Below are positions 45,817 to 57,077 of a stretch of 64,000 bases of DNA, piece after piece. The position numbers were made by a program, and so were the translations under genes. Source of the stretch: Pachyseris speciosa (Eukaryota; Cnidaria; Anthozoa; Scleractinia; Pachyseridae); the NCBI GenBank assembly GCA_016490735.1, contig JAEMWC010000050.1, forward strand, positions 176,501 through 240,500. The letters run 5' to 3'. The notes under the pieces are model-generated. The model did no database searches. It worked only from the letters and a program-made list of their open reading frames with translations, and was not told the origin of the DNA. How positions within the stretch are numbered: position 1 is the first letter of the stretch; the number at the start of each line of letters is the position of its first letter.

Positions 45817-47021
45817 GTAATTTTACTAGCTGTTATTCACCATACGGGATTTAACTGAAACACGTATCTTTCTTTCACTGCACTTTATGGTTGAGGTATT
45901 GTTTGCTATGAATTCTTCAAGTTACAAAAAAAAATAGGCTAGAAGGTTAGGCCTTAAAAAAAAAAAACGATAAGATAAATCACTCCCCCTTTAATGCATC
46001 CGAACTAGTTAACGGAGGATTGTAGCGCCGACTCCAACATCTTGAATACGGAATTTTTTGTAAGTTTGTGCGTGACACTATCAAAAATAACATCTTTCAA
46101 AATGTTACGCTCTTCACACACTCCAATTCTCAGTTCAGCGTTGGAGTTTTAGAATTGCTTTCCAGAATATTTTCTCCTTTGAATACCCTACCTACTTGAA
46201 TAACTTAACACAAGGCTCGATTCTCATTAAAGTGCACATGAATCGAAATTTCAAAGCGATTTTCCTTTTCTCCAATATGAAAATTGGTGTTTTAAGAATA
46301 TTTTGAGAGTAAAATAATTTACTTTAAAATAGCAGGAACTTATTTTAAAATCCGGCGATAGTTGGGCCTTTCTCACTAAAATTCTATTGAATAGTCGTAA
46401 CGTCATTCGTGTGTCCTCAGTCGAGCGCGTCATTCTGTTTTAATGAGTTCCGTGGAATAAAAATATCAGAGAACTACCAAGATTCACTACCACGCCGCCA
46501 GCTGCGCAAAACTTGCCAGGTTTACGATTTCCCGCCTTTTCCGCCTTGTTTCACGCCTGAACATACACACGAATGACGTCACAGAGACCTTTTGGCCCCG
46601 CGCAAAATGTCTAAAATTTCAGGCCACGGTGGAAATTTTGGAACCCCTACAAATAGCAGATCCTCTTCATGAATAGGAAGGAAACGATTGAAAATGGAAA
46701 ACGGGCAATTTAAGTGGGTTTTGGACAACGATTACCCATTGGGGCCCCATTCACTCTTTGTGTGGCAGTGTAGTCGGTGTTGCAAATGTGCCCTTGTTAG
46801 ATGTACGAGGTATGTTGTCTGTAGCTGTAGTCACCCATGGTTGCATAAGATAGTCGTGCGTCAAAAGGAGAAATTGGTTGTGTTGTTCGTTCAAGTGACC
46901 ATCGTCATCTCTAATCTCCCTTGCTTATCACGATACTGGCATTGTGCACCTGTTCCAGTAATCAAATTATTATTTAAACCTGCAAAATATTTGACCGGCT
47001 TATAATTCACGCTATTCACAG
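45817..47021. other. Intron, nothing recognised
   Basis: 46440-46640 is GC-richer than its surroundings. No exon or repeat ends identified. Confidence 0.5.
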
Positions 47022-47147
47022 ATGTAGACGAATGTGCCGTTCCCGAGACTAACGAGTGTGATTCCGACGCTGAGTGCATCAACACTAAAGGATTCTATGT
47101 ATGTCGCTGCCTGGATGGATATCAGGGTGATGGTAGAAGGTGTACAG
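47022..47147 (+). CDS. Calcium-binding EGF exon, GT-donor version
   Basis: Phase 1-1, D-V-D-E-C, VPETNECDSDAEC, I-N-T-K-G-F-Y-V-C-R-C. Same subfamily as 12750-12875, but its donor is ACAG|GTAAGC rather than GCAAGT. Confidence 0.9.
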
Positions 47148-47432
47148 GTAAGCCGCCGTTTGTTCCTCGCGCCTCCCTTATTCAGCGATATGAGTGACAA
47201 TCTTTCTTAACAATTTCTTATTAATCAATTCGACATGTTAGCTCTGTGTTTTTAAGCGCCCACCTTCAAGACCAGTGAAAGTTGTACCTTTTCACTCGTG
47301 TGGTTTCTCTGGCAACAACCCTTTCCTTTTCCTGAAATATTTCGTTTTCAATATGTCATATGCTGTCACAGATTTTCATGTTTTCTCGTGCACTTTAGAT
47401 GTTTCTTCGCTGTGTTCTTGCCTTATTTATAG

Positions 47433-47558
47433 ATATTGATGAATGTGAAATCCCTGAAACAAACGAATGTGACATCAAAGCGGAGTGCAGCAACACTGAA
47501 GGATCGTATACTTGTAGCTGTTTTACTGGATATCAGGGCGATGGCAAGAGCTGTGAAG
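47433..47558 (+). CDS. Calcium-binding EGF exon (42 codons)
   Basis: Phase 1-1, acceptor TTATAG|AT, donor GAAG|GTAGGT. IPETNECDIKAEC, six cysteines. First of a compact run with short introns. Confidence 0.9.
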
Positions 47559-47677
47559 GTAGGTGAATATTTTTTCATAGCGTGAATGTTGGCTGCAATT
47601 TAGAGTTGGGGGGGGGGGGGATGTCGCTCTCAGGCTTGTGTAGGTTAAGACAATATATTTTTATTTCTTTGTCGCAG

Positions 47678-47794
47678 ATGTTAACGAGTGTGAGAATGAT
47701 GTTTGCGACTCCAACGCCCTGTGTTCCAACACTGAAGGATCTTACGCTTGCAAATGCAATACAGGATATAGAGGAGATGGCAAGACATGTATAG
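47678..47794 (+). CDS. Calcium-binding EGF exon (39 codons)
   Basis: Phase 1-1, acceptor GTCGCAG|AT, donor [26 protein letters not shown], six cysteines. The preceding 119-bp intron holds a run of 13 G. Confidence 0.9.
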   Translation: MLTSVRMMFATPTPCVPTLKDLTLANAIQDIEEMARHV

Positions 47795-48044
47795 GTACAA
47801 ATACTTTGTTATGGCAAAGATTTCTTTGCCATAACTTTTCTTATCCCTAACTGGAGGATGTATGAATAAAAATCGGCTTGGTGAAAGGAAGCGCATTTCA
47901 GTTTGGATTATCTTGGAGTGTTTTAAAGATACAATTCAGGTTAAATTTAGAAAGATGTATTTTTGATCTCTGCAAGACGTTGTTATGCAGTTGCAGTAAA
48001 GAGTTACCATCAAATACTAATTCATCAGTTATTTTTATCGCTAG

Positions 48045-48170
48045 ACATTAATGAGTGTGCCAGCCCTGAAGCAAACGAGTGCGATACCAACGCTGAGTGT
48101 AGCAACGCTGAAGGGTCGTATACCTGTAGCTGTCGCACTGGGTATCAGGGAGATGGCAAAAGCTGCACAG
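48045..48170 (+). CDS. Calcium-binding EGF exon (42 codons)
   Basis: Phase 1-1, acceptor GCTAG|AC, donor [28 protein letters not shown], six cysteines. Its upstream intron aligns with that of the truncated micro-exon at 60166. Confidence 0.9.
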
Positions 48171-48398
48171 GTAATAATAATCAGTAATTTCAATATTTCG
48201 TGTGCACAACAAAATGAAATGACAGCAGCATGTCCAGATGGAAAGAATGGATTGAAGGTACCATTTACTGGTGCTCCATTTCATCCGTGCCGCTTTATCT
48301 TACAATTCACATCTGAGTCACTAACAGATCAACCGATGGAAAAAGTAAGTTGCGGAATTTGGTTATCTCCTCTGTTTCTTTGTCTTTGTCCAACACAG

Positions 48399-48515
48399 AT
48401 ATTGATGAGTGTAAGAGTAATGTGTGCGACGCCAACGCATTGTGTTCCAACAATGAGGGATCTTATGTTTGTAGCTGTCGTGTGGGATACACAGGAGATG
48501 GCAAGACATGTCAAG
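48399..48515 (+). CDS. Calcium-binding EGF exon (39 codons)
   Basis: Phase 1-1, acceptor ACACAG|AT, donor [26 protein letters not shown], six cysteines. A 13-G run follows at 48605-48617. Confidence 0.9.
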
Positions 48516-49047
48516 GTATAAATACTCTCACTGCCTTTTTAGTAACTGATCCAAAAGTATGTATAATACTGTGGTATGACTGTGTTGGGGTGGGGAGGCG
48601 GGGCGGGGGGGGGGGGGACTCCTTGAAAAAGTAAGTTCTGGCGTTTATGGGAATGGAGACGATTGATAACTTCAGTTATGACTGACTTAACTGTACATCC
48701 ACTGTCCTGGCGTTATTTAAATTGAATTATAGGTCTGGATAGTGGCAGACATGTTACGATTTTAAGGAATTCACAAGATTTTTTAAATTTAAAAACATAT
48801 TTCAACAGAAACTTTTGTGCTCTGTTTATTAAACTGAAGATGGCAGAAGGTTCTGTTGAAACGTAAATGTTTTGAATTTCCGTGAATTATAGTTCCAGTT
48901 GTATACTTTTTCTGTTGCTATCTTTATTGGATGGCTTATAGTATCCACCCTGTTGACCAGTGCCTGCTTGTCTGTAACGTTTAATTGGCGATGAGAATGA
49001 AACGCAACATTCCAACATTCACAACATTCACTTTTCGTTATTAATAG
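48516..49047. other. Intron with a 13-G run
   Basis: Only the G-run is notable. Confidence 0.6.
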
Positions 49048-49173
49048 ATATCAATGAATGCACTAAGCCTGAAACAAACGAGTGTGACAGCAACGCTGAG
49101 TGTAGCAACACTGAAGGCTCGTATACTTGTAACTGTCGCACTGGATATCAGGGAGATGGAGAGAGCTGCACAG
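49048..49173 (+). CDS. Calcium-binding EGF exon (42 codons)
   Basis: Phase 1-1, acceptor AATAG|AT, donor ACAG|GTTGGT. D-I-N-E-C, KPETNECDSNAEC, six cysteines. Confidence 0.9.
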
Positions 49174-49463
49174 GTTGGTGTCTCTGTGGTTCCTTGTAGT
49201 TAGCCAGCGTCCCTGCCAATCCTCAAAGAAATTTTCGAAATTCATTTTAATACTGGGTTGAAAACAATACTTGGGACTTGGTTGGTATCAGCTGTTACAT
49301 GTCATTTATTATGCACTATAAACAATTCCTTTGCGAATGGAACCAACTAATTTTCTGGCGAACCTTTCTGTGGGGGCTTAAACATCAAAGCCCTGTCCTG
49401 TTCTCAATCGCCTTGTGCGCAAAATGTGTGTATTGCTTGTTAACTGCTTTTCGTTACACGTAG

Positions 49464-49580
49464 ATGTTGACGAGTGTGAGAATGATGTATGCGACGCCAA
49501 CGCCGTATGTTCCAACACTGAAGGATCCTATGTTTGCAACTGTAACGTAGGATATACTGGGGATGGCAAGACATGCGCAG
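49464..49580 (+). CDS. Calcium-binding EGF exon (39 codons)
   Basis: Phase 1-1, acceptor CGTAG|AT, donor [26 protein letters not shown], six cysteines. A 19-G run follows at 49656-49674. Confidence 0.9.
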
Positions 49581-49962
49581 GTAAAAAAAATTCTTACAGT
49601 GAGCTCTCTTTAGTGAACCTCTGCGGCCGGTGTTACGAAAAAAAAATGCGTTCAAGGGGGGGGGGGGGGGGGGGCAGTGCTATCAATCTGGCAAATGCAC
49701 CATATACCCAGTGCACGAGCTTTCACGGGTGACATCACAAAGCACACAACAATAGAGAACCAATACCAAAGAACGATACAATAAACCAAACACAATCGAG
49801 GAAAACAATACGCTAACAATGGATTGGTACATTAACCATCAATCTGTGTATCCTTTTTTATTTCACATTAAGTGACACTCGTATTTTCCACTTAACCGTA
49901 CAATTTGGATGTTGCAAACAAATATATCTCTAGTGCATTTCAACACTTATCATTTCTTGCAG
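49581..49962. other. Intron with a 19-G run
   Basis: Longest pure G-run in the window at 49656-49674; otherwise nothing recognised. Confidence 0.6.
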
Positions 49963-50088
49963 ATATTGATGAATGTTCCAGCCCTGAAACAAACGAATGT
50001 GACACGAACGCTGAGTGTAGCAACACTGAAGGATCGTATACCTGTACCTGTCTTCCTGGATACCAGGGAGATGGCAAAATCTGCACAG
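49963..50088 (+). CDS. Calcium-binding EGF exon (42 codons)
   Basis: Phase 1-1, acceptor TTGCAG|AT, donor ACAG|GTTTTT, a weak donor. [13 protein letters not shown], six cysteines, C-T-C-L-P-G-Y. Last EGF before the irregular interval. If it is the last exon of a gene, read-through would meet TAA four codons on (G-F-stop). Confidence 0.85.
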
Positions 50089-50870
50089 GTTTTTAAATAT
50101 TTTGCTTCACCAATGTTACACGAAATAAGCCATACATATTGAGTGGTTTTTGAGCCTTCTTTGGAGACAATTTTTTTAGGAAAATATTTTATTATGGAAG
50201 AAAATAGAATGACACCACAATTTTGCGATTGTTTAACTTCTATTGTAACTTGAAGTGTTGTAAATTCTGCGACAAACGTCAAATTGTGCATTACCCAGAA
50301 ACACGTTTTTATCAAAACGTTTATAAAATGTTCTCAAATACATTAACAATACATAAGTTTGATTGGCAATCAATAAAAACGCCTTAATTCGTCACGTGCA
50401 TGAGTTCTGATACGTCTTTTTTATCAGAGTACAAACCACGCGTGGTTTTCAATCAGTGTGCATATTGTCATTTGAAATCAAGGTTCACGCATAAGAAAGC
50501 AAATTAAACACAAGAACAGTACTTCTAATTACCATTAGCTATACAATTCTAGCTCATTTTTTTCATTTACAAAGAGTTTAACAGCATGATTTCTAAACTT
50601 CGCGAACCAGTAGTTAAGAGATTTGGCATCCATTAACGAGATTTCACAATTTACAGGATTCACATTTTACAAGTCATAATCATTGCAAAGACCGCCAGGA
50701 TATGATCGTCTCTCTTTCCAAATGCCATTGTCTAAAAATGTTGAAAGCTCATTTTTGTGTTTTGAGAAACTGCTAAAAGCTGCTATAGGTGCTCCTCAGA
50801 TAAAGTTTTAGGTGGAAGAAAATGACTTGCTCCGTCCTTGATCTCCGTCATCATGTGTCAGCTACAATGA
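50089..50870. other. Intron or intergenic region, nothing recognised
   Basis: AT-rich with no module expected here (NGGC-EGF, vWA-1) visible. It could be the boundary between two tandem genes. Confidence 0.4.
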
Positions 50871-51092
50871 ATGACTGCTGAAGCAAAACCAACAACTCTT
50901 ACAAAATGTATGCCGGCAAAGAGTTGTGGAAAATGCGAAAGAATGTATGCATTGTTGTTCGTCATCTGTTTCTCGGTGTTTGGGACCCATGGTGAAACAC
51001 CCGCACTCGTTTTTGATACATTACGTCAAAAATTGAAATCCGTCATTCATATGGCGAAGGAACTTGAAACTCCGTTACAGATATTAGTACAG
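50871..51092 (+). CDS. Candidate first exon with signal peptide
   Basis: ATG-initiated 74-codon frame ending at a good donor (CAG|GTAAAT, phase 0). An inner Met begins M-Y-A-L-L-F-V-I-C-F-S-V-F-G-T-H-G, a convincing signal-peptide core with a small residue before the likely cleavage site. A charged, helix-prone stretch follows. Its phase 0 donor cannot splice directly to the phase 1 vWA-2 exon at 51499, so a connecting exon would be needed. I do not recognise the mature part. Confidence 0.4.
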
Positions 51093-51498
51093 GTAAATTT
51101 ATAACGGAAAAAAGGACACTAAAGGCTGCAGTAGTTGCTGGTCGTACACAAACACAAAATGACCAAACTATTGCTTGGCTAGTAGAAATAGGTTTTCATA
51201 AAGGCAGGAGTCCAGTGTGCATATCACTGCTTTGACCCTTGTCAAAACGTTTTGGCTCTGACCAGTTCGTTTCACTTCGGCAGTTGTCTGTGTGTTGACG
51301 TTGTATTCCGGTAATCGATAAACATCTTCCCAGACATAATGCTAGTGTTTTCGAAATAACCGAAGCAATCAATATGTACCTCACAATAAGTTTGTCTGTT
51401 TTAAGAAGAAGAAGTATGCCCAGTGCTTAATACCAGCAAAACAAGAATCGCTTCAAAGTTATTGATATAGCGTAACATATTCCTTTTGTTCTCCTCAG
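51093..51498. other. Intron with a fragment resembling the vWA-2 start
   Basis: 51405-51432 (AGAAGAAGTATGCCCAGTGCTTAATACC) looks like the beginning of a vWA-2 exon (GAGGAAGTATGCCCAATACCTATGGATACC) with a deletion, just upstream of the real one. Confidence 0.5.
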
Positions 51499-51839
51499 AT
51501 CTGTGCCCAATACCCATGGATACCACTTTCATTATCGACTCCTCTCTCTGTGATAACCTTGACAACTGGAATCACGTCCAGAAGTTTGTCAAAACCTTAG
51601 TCACCTTTTTCGACGTTTCAAAATCTGTTGGTCGTATTGCCCTCATACCATTCAGCACTGATGCCTCGGTGGTTCTCAAGTTCAACACATTAACTGGAAG
51701 CCTTCTGAATGGTGAAGAAGTCAACAGACGAGTTGATCTCCTTCAGTGCCAGGGTGGTTCAAGGCGAATCGACAAAGCCTTAGAGCTAGCAGAAAAGGAA
51801 GTGTTGACTCCAACGGGTGGAATGAGAAATGTTTCCAGG
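51499..51839 (+). CDS. vWA-2 domain, first exon, without a vWA-1 partner
   Basis: Phase 1 to 0, 341 nt, acceptor CCTCAG|AT, donor AGG|GTAAAA. Most divergent copy: D-L-C-P-I-P-M-D, D-S-S-L-C at the MIDAS position, G-G-S-R-R at the T-loop. Ends one codon shorter at the N-terminus than the others. Confidence 0.92.
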
Positions 51840-52589
51840 GTAAAAAAAAAAGATAAAAATAAAAATCAGTGATTATAAATCTCCCAAAACATGAATCATA
51901 CTCAAAAGAACTTTCGGTACTTAACAATGAAAATCGCGCTGCCCAGTTTCAAAACTACAACAAGAAATTCTGCGAGAATTAGAAGCGGCCTTTTTGACCA
52001 TCCGAGCCGGATTTATGCACTTTGTCACCTTTCAGTTGGCATGACAGTCAATTCGTCACTCTGAATGATAAAGAATTTAAAATTCGGTCACGCGTTAGAG
52101 AAGGTTTTGGTGGCCAGGTGGGTTAGTGCGCTCTTTTCGTACTGTATTGACAGCTTAGGGTCGGTGGTTCAAGCCTCAACAGAGTGAAGTTTTTTTTTTC
52201 TTTGGTCTCTTTTTTTTCTATTCCTTTTCACTTGTTTTTCTTTTTTCTTTTGTCAACGCTTAAGCTGTAAACCTATTTTGTAATTTAACAGGGAAAAGTA
52301 GTGAACCGATACTATGGATATTCGCTACACGACAAACCAAGGCCAGCTGAAGCTTGACTAAACACTGGCACTTCGATTTGTTTGACAATTTCAAAGAAAG
52401 CGAACAATTTGGTATAAATCTGAGTCTTCGATACGTTGACCAGCTTCTCGACGATAACCGATATCTCAATACTACCAAGGTATGTTCAAACAACGCCACG
52501 CAAAAGAGCTGTATTTCACTTCCGGTATTGCACCATCACTAGTACTTCCGGTATTGCACCATCACTAACTCGGTCAATATTTTGGGCCA
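51840..52589. other. Intron with a possible tRNA-like SINE head
   Basis: 52110-52178 has a tRNA-like pattern (GGTGGGTTAGTGCGC ... GGTGGTTCAAGCCTC) followed by T-rich sequence. 52517-52565 holds two copies of ACTTCCGGTATTGCACCATCACT. Otherwise nothing. Confidence 0.4.
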
Positions 52590-53415
52590 AAAGGAACGCT
52601 CAAATAAATTCATTTCCTATAATTCTGACTAAACATTTCTTTTTGAAAGGATGTCGCCATTTCCGACTCTGACCCCTGTATTTTATGGCCACCAAAATCT
52701 ACTAGTTCGGTTTAAAAACATTTACGGTCTTCCGAATAGCTTTAGTTAATGCACATGTCATCGGCTTCCCCGAGGGTCGACCCCCGGGCTGACCAGGGGG
52801 ATTGTAAAATCAGTCAAGCAAACTGAGGAATTTCCCCGGGGGGTCGGGAATCTCTCAAGACCAAGTCCCCTGGGTGAGGTGTCTCTCAGCTGAAAATCCC
52901 CGTGACATCCTTTTTAAACTTGTGAATTCCCCCACCCCTTAATCTTTGATTGTAAAACAATGTCAAGATTTTCCCCTACCCTAGGGCAAAGAATCCCATC
53001 CATCTCCTTGTATTCCCCCACATATCTCCCTGGTAGGCCCGGGGTTCGACCCCACGGGGAAGCCGATGACATGTGCATAAGTCATCGGTGTTGTGAAATA
53101 CTGCTCAAAATAAACGCTTTCGAATAAATTCCTTTCCCACTGGATGTACATCGGAGTAATTTAATTCTGACAAAACATTTCTTTCCTCTGTAACCCTTGA
53201 GCATTGAAAGGCTTTTAAAGAGACGATGCGTGACCGACGTAATGACTTTATTTACTACAAAATTATCTAGTGACCGCAAGAGATGTCTCATCAGCGCAAT
53301 CGGATAGCGCAATCGGATAAGGGATTTGAAGGTCACGAGTTCAACTCCGGGCGCCGTTATTAGAAAACTTATTTCTTTACTTTATGTAAATGTTACTTCC
53401 TCTGGCTGAGAGGGG
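52590..53415 (+). repeat. Tandem ~500-bp unit, first copy (contains a MITE)
   Basis: 52590-52749 plus 53081-53410 matches 53416-53917 nearly base for base. It includes a tRNA-like segment (CAGCGCAATCGGATA...GGTCACGAGTTCAACTCC) at 53290-53355. Confidence 0.85.
52750..53077. mobile_element. PIF/Harbinger-like MITE with TAA target duplication
   Basis: Ends TGCACATGTCATCGGCTTCCC (continuing with imperfect pairing) are mirrored at the right end, at least 23 perfect pairs. TAA is on both sides (52747-52749, 53078-53080). The tandem sister unit shows the uninterrupted site AGTTAAGTCATC at about 53573. The 3-bp TWA target suggests PIF/Harbinger. Confidence 0.85.
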
Positions 53416-53917
53416 CACGGAACGCTCAAACAAATTCATTTCCTATAATTCTGACTAAACATTTCTTTTTGAAAGGATTTCGCCACTTTCGACTCTGACC
53501 CCTGTATTTTATGGCCACCAAAATCTACAAGTTCAGTTTAAAAACATTTACCGTCTTCCGAATAGCTTTAGTTAAGTCATCAGTGTTGTGAAATACTGCT
53601 CAAAATAAACGCTTTCAAATAAATTCCTTCCCTACTGGATGTACATTGGAGTAATTCAATTCTGACAAAACATTTCTTTCCTCTGTAACCCTTGAGCATT
53701 GAAAGGCTTTTAAAGAGACGATGCGTGACCGACGTAATGACTTTATTTACTACAAAATTCTCTAGTAACCGCAAGAAGTGTCTCCTTACCGCAATCGGAT
53801 AAGGGACCGAGATTGGGATCTTAAGGTCGCGAGTTCAAGCCGCGGCGCCGCTATTAGAAAATTAATTGCTTTACTTATGTCATTGTTTCTTCCTCTGGCC
53901 GAGAGGGGCACGGGCCT
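53416..53917 (+). repeat. Tandem ~500-bp unit, second copy (empty MITE site)
   Basis: Junction with copy 1 at GGGGCACGG|AACGCTCAAA. Ends at GAGAGGGGCACGG followed by unrelated sequence. The tRNA-like segment is at 53785-53850 with B-box-like GCGAGTTCAAGCC. Confidence 0.85.
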
Positions 53918-54272
53918 CTCGGCGGACACCACGACAAAAAAAACTAAAAAAAAAAAAAAACGGGTAATTTAAGAAGCGGCTCGTCGCTAAGCGACGGCCG
54001 CTTAATAAATTGTGTTGAAAGCACTCACAAAAGAGACTAGGTAGAGACAATAAAACCATCATAAAGCCAATGAAAATGAAAACCATTAGTTGAAGTGATA
54101 CATTGAAAATAATTTATCACATCCACCTGGTGATCGATCTTGTAACAATTGGTACATAGGCCTCTATAGCGTACGATAAACAATACAATTTAAAGAGCGA
54201 CACGATCGATAAGTAGACAATGGTGTTTTATAATTCAAAGCAAATGATTATTGTTTTCCCCTTCATCGGTAG
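53918..54272. other. Intron, nothing recognised
   Basis: A-rich run at 53936-53960, then plain intron to CGGTAG. Confidence 0.5.
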
Positions 54273-54513
54273 CCTGTCTTCGTAATCACAGCAGGAAAGC
54301 AAACAGACCAAGGAGTTTACACCCCTCTCAGCGAGACCTCCAGGCGACTGCAAAGTAAAGGATCAGCCGTGTTCGTATTGGGTATAGGAAAAGAAGTTGA
54401 TTCGACAGAACTTAATGAAATTGCTTCAGGCCCTAAAAACGTATTTACAGTGGACTCATTTGAGGACTTGGAAGCCAAAGCTAATGCAATCAAGAGGGGG
54501 ATCTGTGTACTCG
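54273..54513 (+). CDS. vWA-2 domain, second exon
   Basis: Phase 0 to 1, 241 nt, one codon shorter than other copies (K-Q-T-D-Q-G instead of K-Q-T-K-D-Q-G). V-I-T-A-G: MIDAS Asp replaced. Ends R-G-I-C-V-L, donor CTCG|GTAATT. Separated from its first exon by 2.4 kb of repeats. Confidence 0.92.
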
Positions 54514-55199
54514 GTAATTTTAATTTTATTATATGTCGATTGGTAAACCTTCTTTTTCCTAACGCTCCTTAACTTAATTCAACGCCAGTTCCATGTTATG
54601 ATTGACTGCGAAGACTGTAAGAAGTGATTGCTTTGAATCAAGCCCTATTTTTCCCGTTAAATGTCCGTAGGTGTATTTTTAGTTAAATTAGTGACCAGTT
54701 GGGTATTGGTTTTTATTGTTGATGTCGTCACTATGTCATTTGCAAGGTCCAGGAAGTTGTTGGCAATGGTTCAGTGTTGTGTATTCTAATTTAGTAAACA
54801 ATTCAAAGGTGACAGACCGCAAACAAATGTTGCTTCTAAAAATATCGGCATGTAATAACTGTTCATCAATAGGATACCTAAAATGTGTGCAATTCCACAA
54901 TGGGTTTCGTCTCCATCAAATCCTATACCAATTGCTGAGCATTTTAGGAGGAGCCACCCACATCGTGAGCATAGTTATTGACAATACATATTAGCAAGGA
55001 AAACTACGTTAAAGAATAGGAGTACGTTAAATAACGAACTAAGTACATGTGAACTATCTGATAAGCGAAGCACGCGCACAACTTAAAGAAAAATTGCGCG
55101 CGCATTAAATGGAATGGAAGCAACATAGATCTCAAATTTGGGCGTCAGGATAATATAAAGGATAAAAAATAAGAAAGGACACCGCGGTGTCTCTCAATC
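54514..55199. other. Intron, nothing recognised
   Basis: AT-rich; no convincing frames. Confidence 0.45.
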
Positions 55200-55275
55200 C
55201 TGGATTGCTAATCTCATCTCCTGTAGTGTAGCACCATACTTCTCAACCGTGGCGTTTCAAGAATTTAGTGAACGA

Positions 55276-56600
55276 TTAATGAAGCAGCGTAGATTTGAAG
55301 CCTTGCTGAATGAGATGTGATGAAGGCCGGTGAAGTCTATGAGTAAAGTCCAATTTAGATGTGCAAATTCTAGCAAATCTCACTAATTGAGATACGAAAA
55401 CACCATAGGCCGGATTGGCGGGAATGTTGCTGTTCATATGAGGAAAATTGACAATCCGAAATGAGAAGTCATCCCTCTCGTCGTAGACGCTGAGATGAAA
55501 AAGAGTGTTGTTATCACCGTTCTTTATTCTCGTGTCTAGATAACAAACTTCATTTGATGTCAAGTAGTGTCCTAGTTCCAGTTCCAACGGGTAAATATCG
55601 GTGATGAAATTTCGAAATTCTCATTGTTGACGCTGAATAAATCATCAATGTAACGAAAGGTGTTGCTAAATTGGACGGCTATGGTTCTATCTCGTTTCAT
55701 CGTTCTTAGCATGAAATCATACTCAAAGGTGTGAAGGAACAGATCAGCTAACAAAGGAGCACTGTTTGTGCCCATTGGTATACCAATAATTTGCCGAAAA
55801 ACTGACTTTCCGAAGCGAACGTAGATGTTGTCGATAAGAAAGTCAATAGCGAGGCACAGTTCCCTACAGGAGAAGTGTATTTCATACACTTCCTATCATT
55901 AGCCCAGAAAGTGTGGAAATTATTGGTTGCTATGAAAATCTTTCCTCTGGTGCTAAAAAAACTCTTTCGAGCAGATCATGGAGTTGATGTTTAAGTTTGG
56001 TGTGTGGAAGGCTAGTATATAGAGTGGAAAAGTCCCAAGTACTCATCTGATTAAGCGGAACTTGTTTTCCCTCCAAGCTATCCAGATGAATACCGTGATA
56101 GTAATCAACACTGCCACTTTCACCCATATAAGTGGCCAGGCAGTCGCAGCACTTTATCTTTTGTAAATTGTTCGCTGTCTGTCCATCGGCCCATTTTTGT
56201 CCTTAAAGATGTGATGGGTCTGTGAGCAACACGGATGTTAAAAGGTTGTAGAATCCGTTTGATTGTCCTAGCGATTGTTTCTTTGATGTAAGGTATAGTC
56301 GCCGCATTCACAGGAGTCGGGTTAATGCTCGTAGCGCTGGGTCCTGTATTGTAAAGTTTGCCTGTAAGAAAGTTGCGGCTGAAGTTGACTGTTCTTAATG
56401 AAAAGGTTGGCTAGTTAACAAGAGACAGGCAATCACATCACGACTTCGTCGACAAAACAGGCTGATGACAAGGATTTTTATACCATTCACTGACGCTAGA
56501 CATGATCTTTTGCTTAGTATGTAGGTCCGTCAATTTGGCCATGAAAAAATCCTTCCTAGGAGTAAACTCTCCCGGATGATCGCGCTTTCACCAAGTTATG
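55276..56600 (-). mobile_element. Penelope-like retroelement, RT remnant
   Basis: Minus strand, several frames. From about 56311: I-P-Y-I-K-E-T-I-A-R and F-N-I-R-V-A-H-R-P, then C-C-D-C-L-A-T-Y-M-G-E-S (start of a GIY-YIG domain), then W-D-F-S-T-L-Y-T-S-L-P-H, G-I-P-M-G-T-N-S-A-P-L-L-A-D-L-F-L and F-R-Y-I-D-D-L. It ends past V-N-F-P-H-M-N-S-N-I-P. Frames shift near 56125, 55900 and 55580. GIY-YIG-like sequence before the RT recalls domain-permuted Penelope-like clades. Confidence 0.75.
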
Positions 56601-57077
56601 CACTTTTCGAAACTATTCTAAACGGCCCGACAAAGCCGGAGAAATGATGGACTTGTACTACTGGGATATTGAAAAATTAAACCATAGTGAAACCCTCTAA
56701 TCACCCCTCTTATTCGTGTGAAATGACGCCAATCCCTCAGTTAGGTCGTATTCTCGGTGACTTTGCAATCTGCTAACCTGTGTGCACTTCGAGACAGTTA
56801 ATAGATCTGTAATCACGTGCTTCCTCCATTGCTGTTGTCTTAAGCTGCGCTTGGTTAGTCTTTTGTCAAAAAAGAAAAAAAGCTCTTGCTTTTCGTTCCT
56901 TCTCCTTACTAAAAGGAATGACACGTGCTTTGTGTGCCGGCAACTATAACACGGGAAACACTTGCTTGTTTCTATGGAAACGACGACTTTTCATGTAACT
57001 TATTCAAAAGGTTATCGATAGCTCACGCAATTTTTCATATTATACTTTTAATCATTGCTATTGTACGTAATTCACAG
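56601..57077. other. Intron, nothing recognised
   Basis: No feature beyond the pyrimidine tract and TTCACAG acceptor. Confidence 0.45.

Noticed and set aside
50870..51104. Direct splicing of the candidate first exon to the vWA-2 exon at 51499
   Set aside because: Phase 0 donor against a phase 1 acceptor would frameshift the vWA domain, so an intermediate exon or a different arrangement is required.
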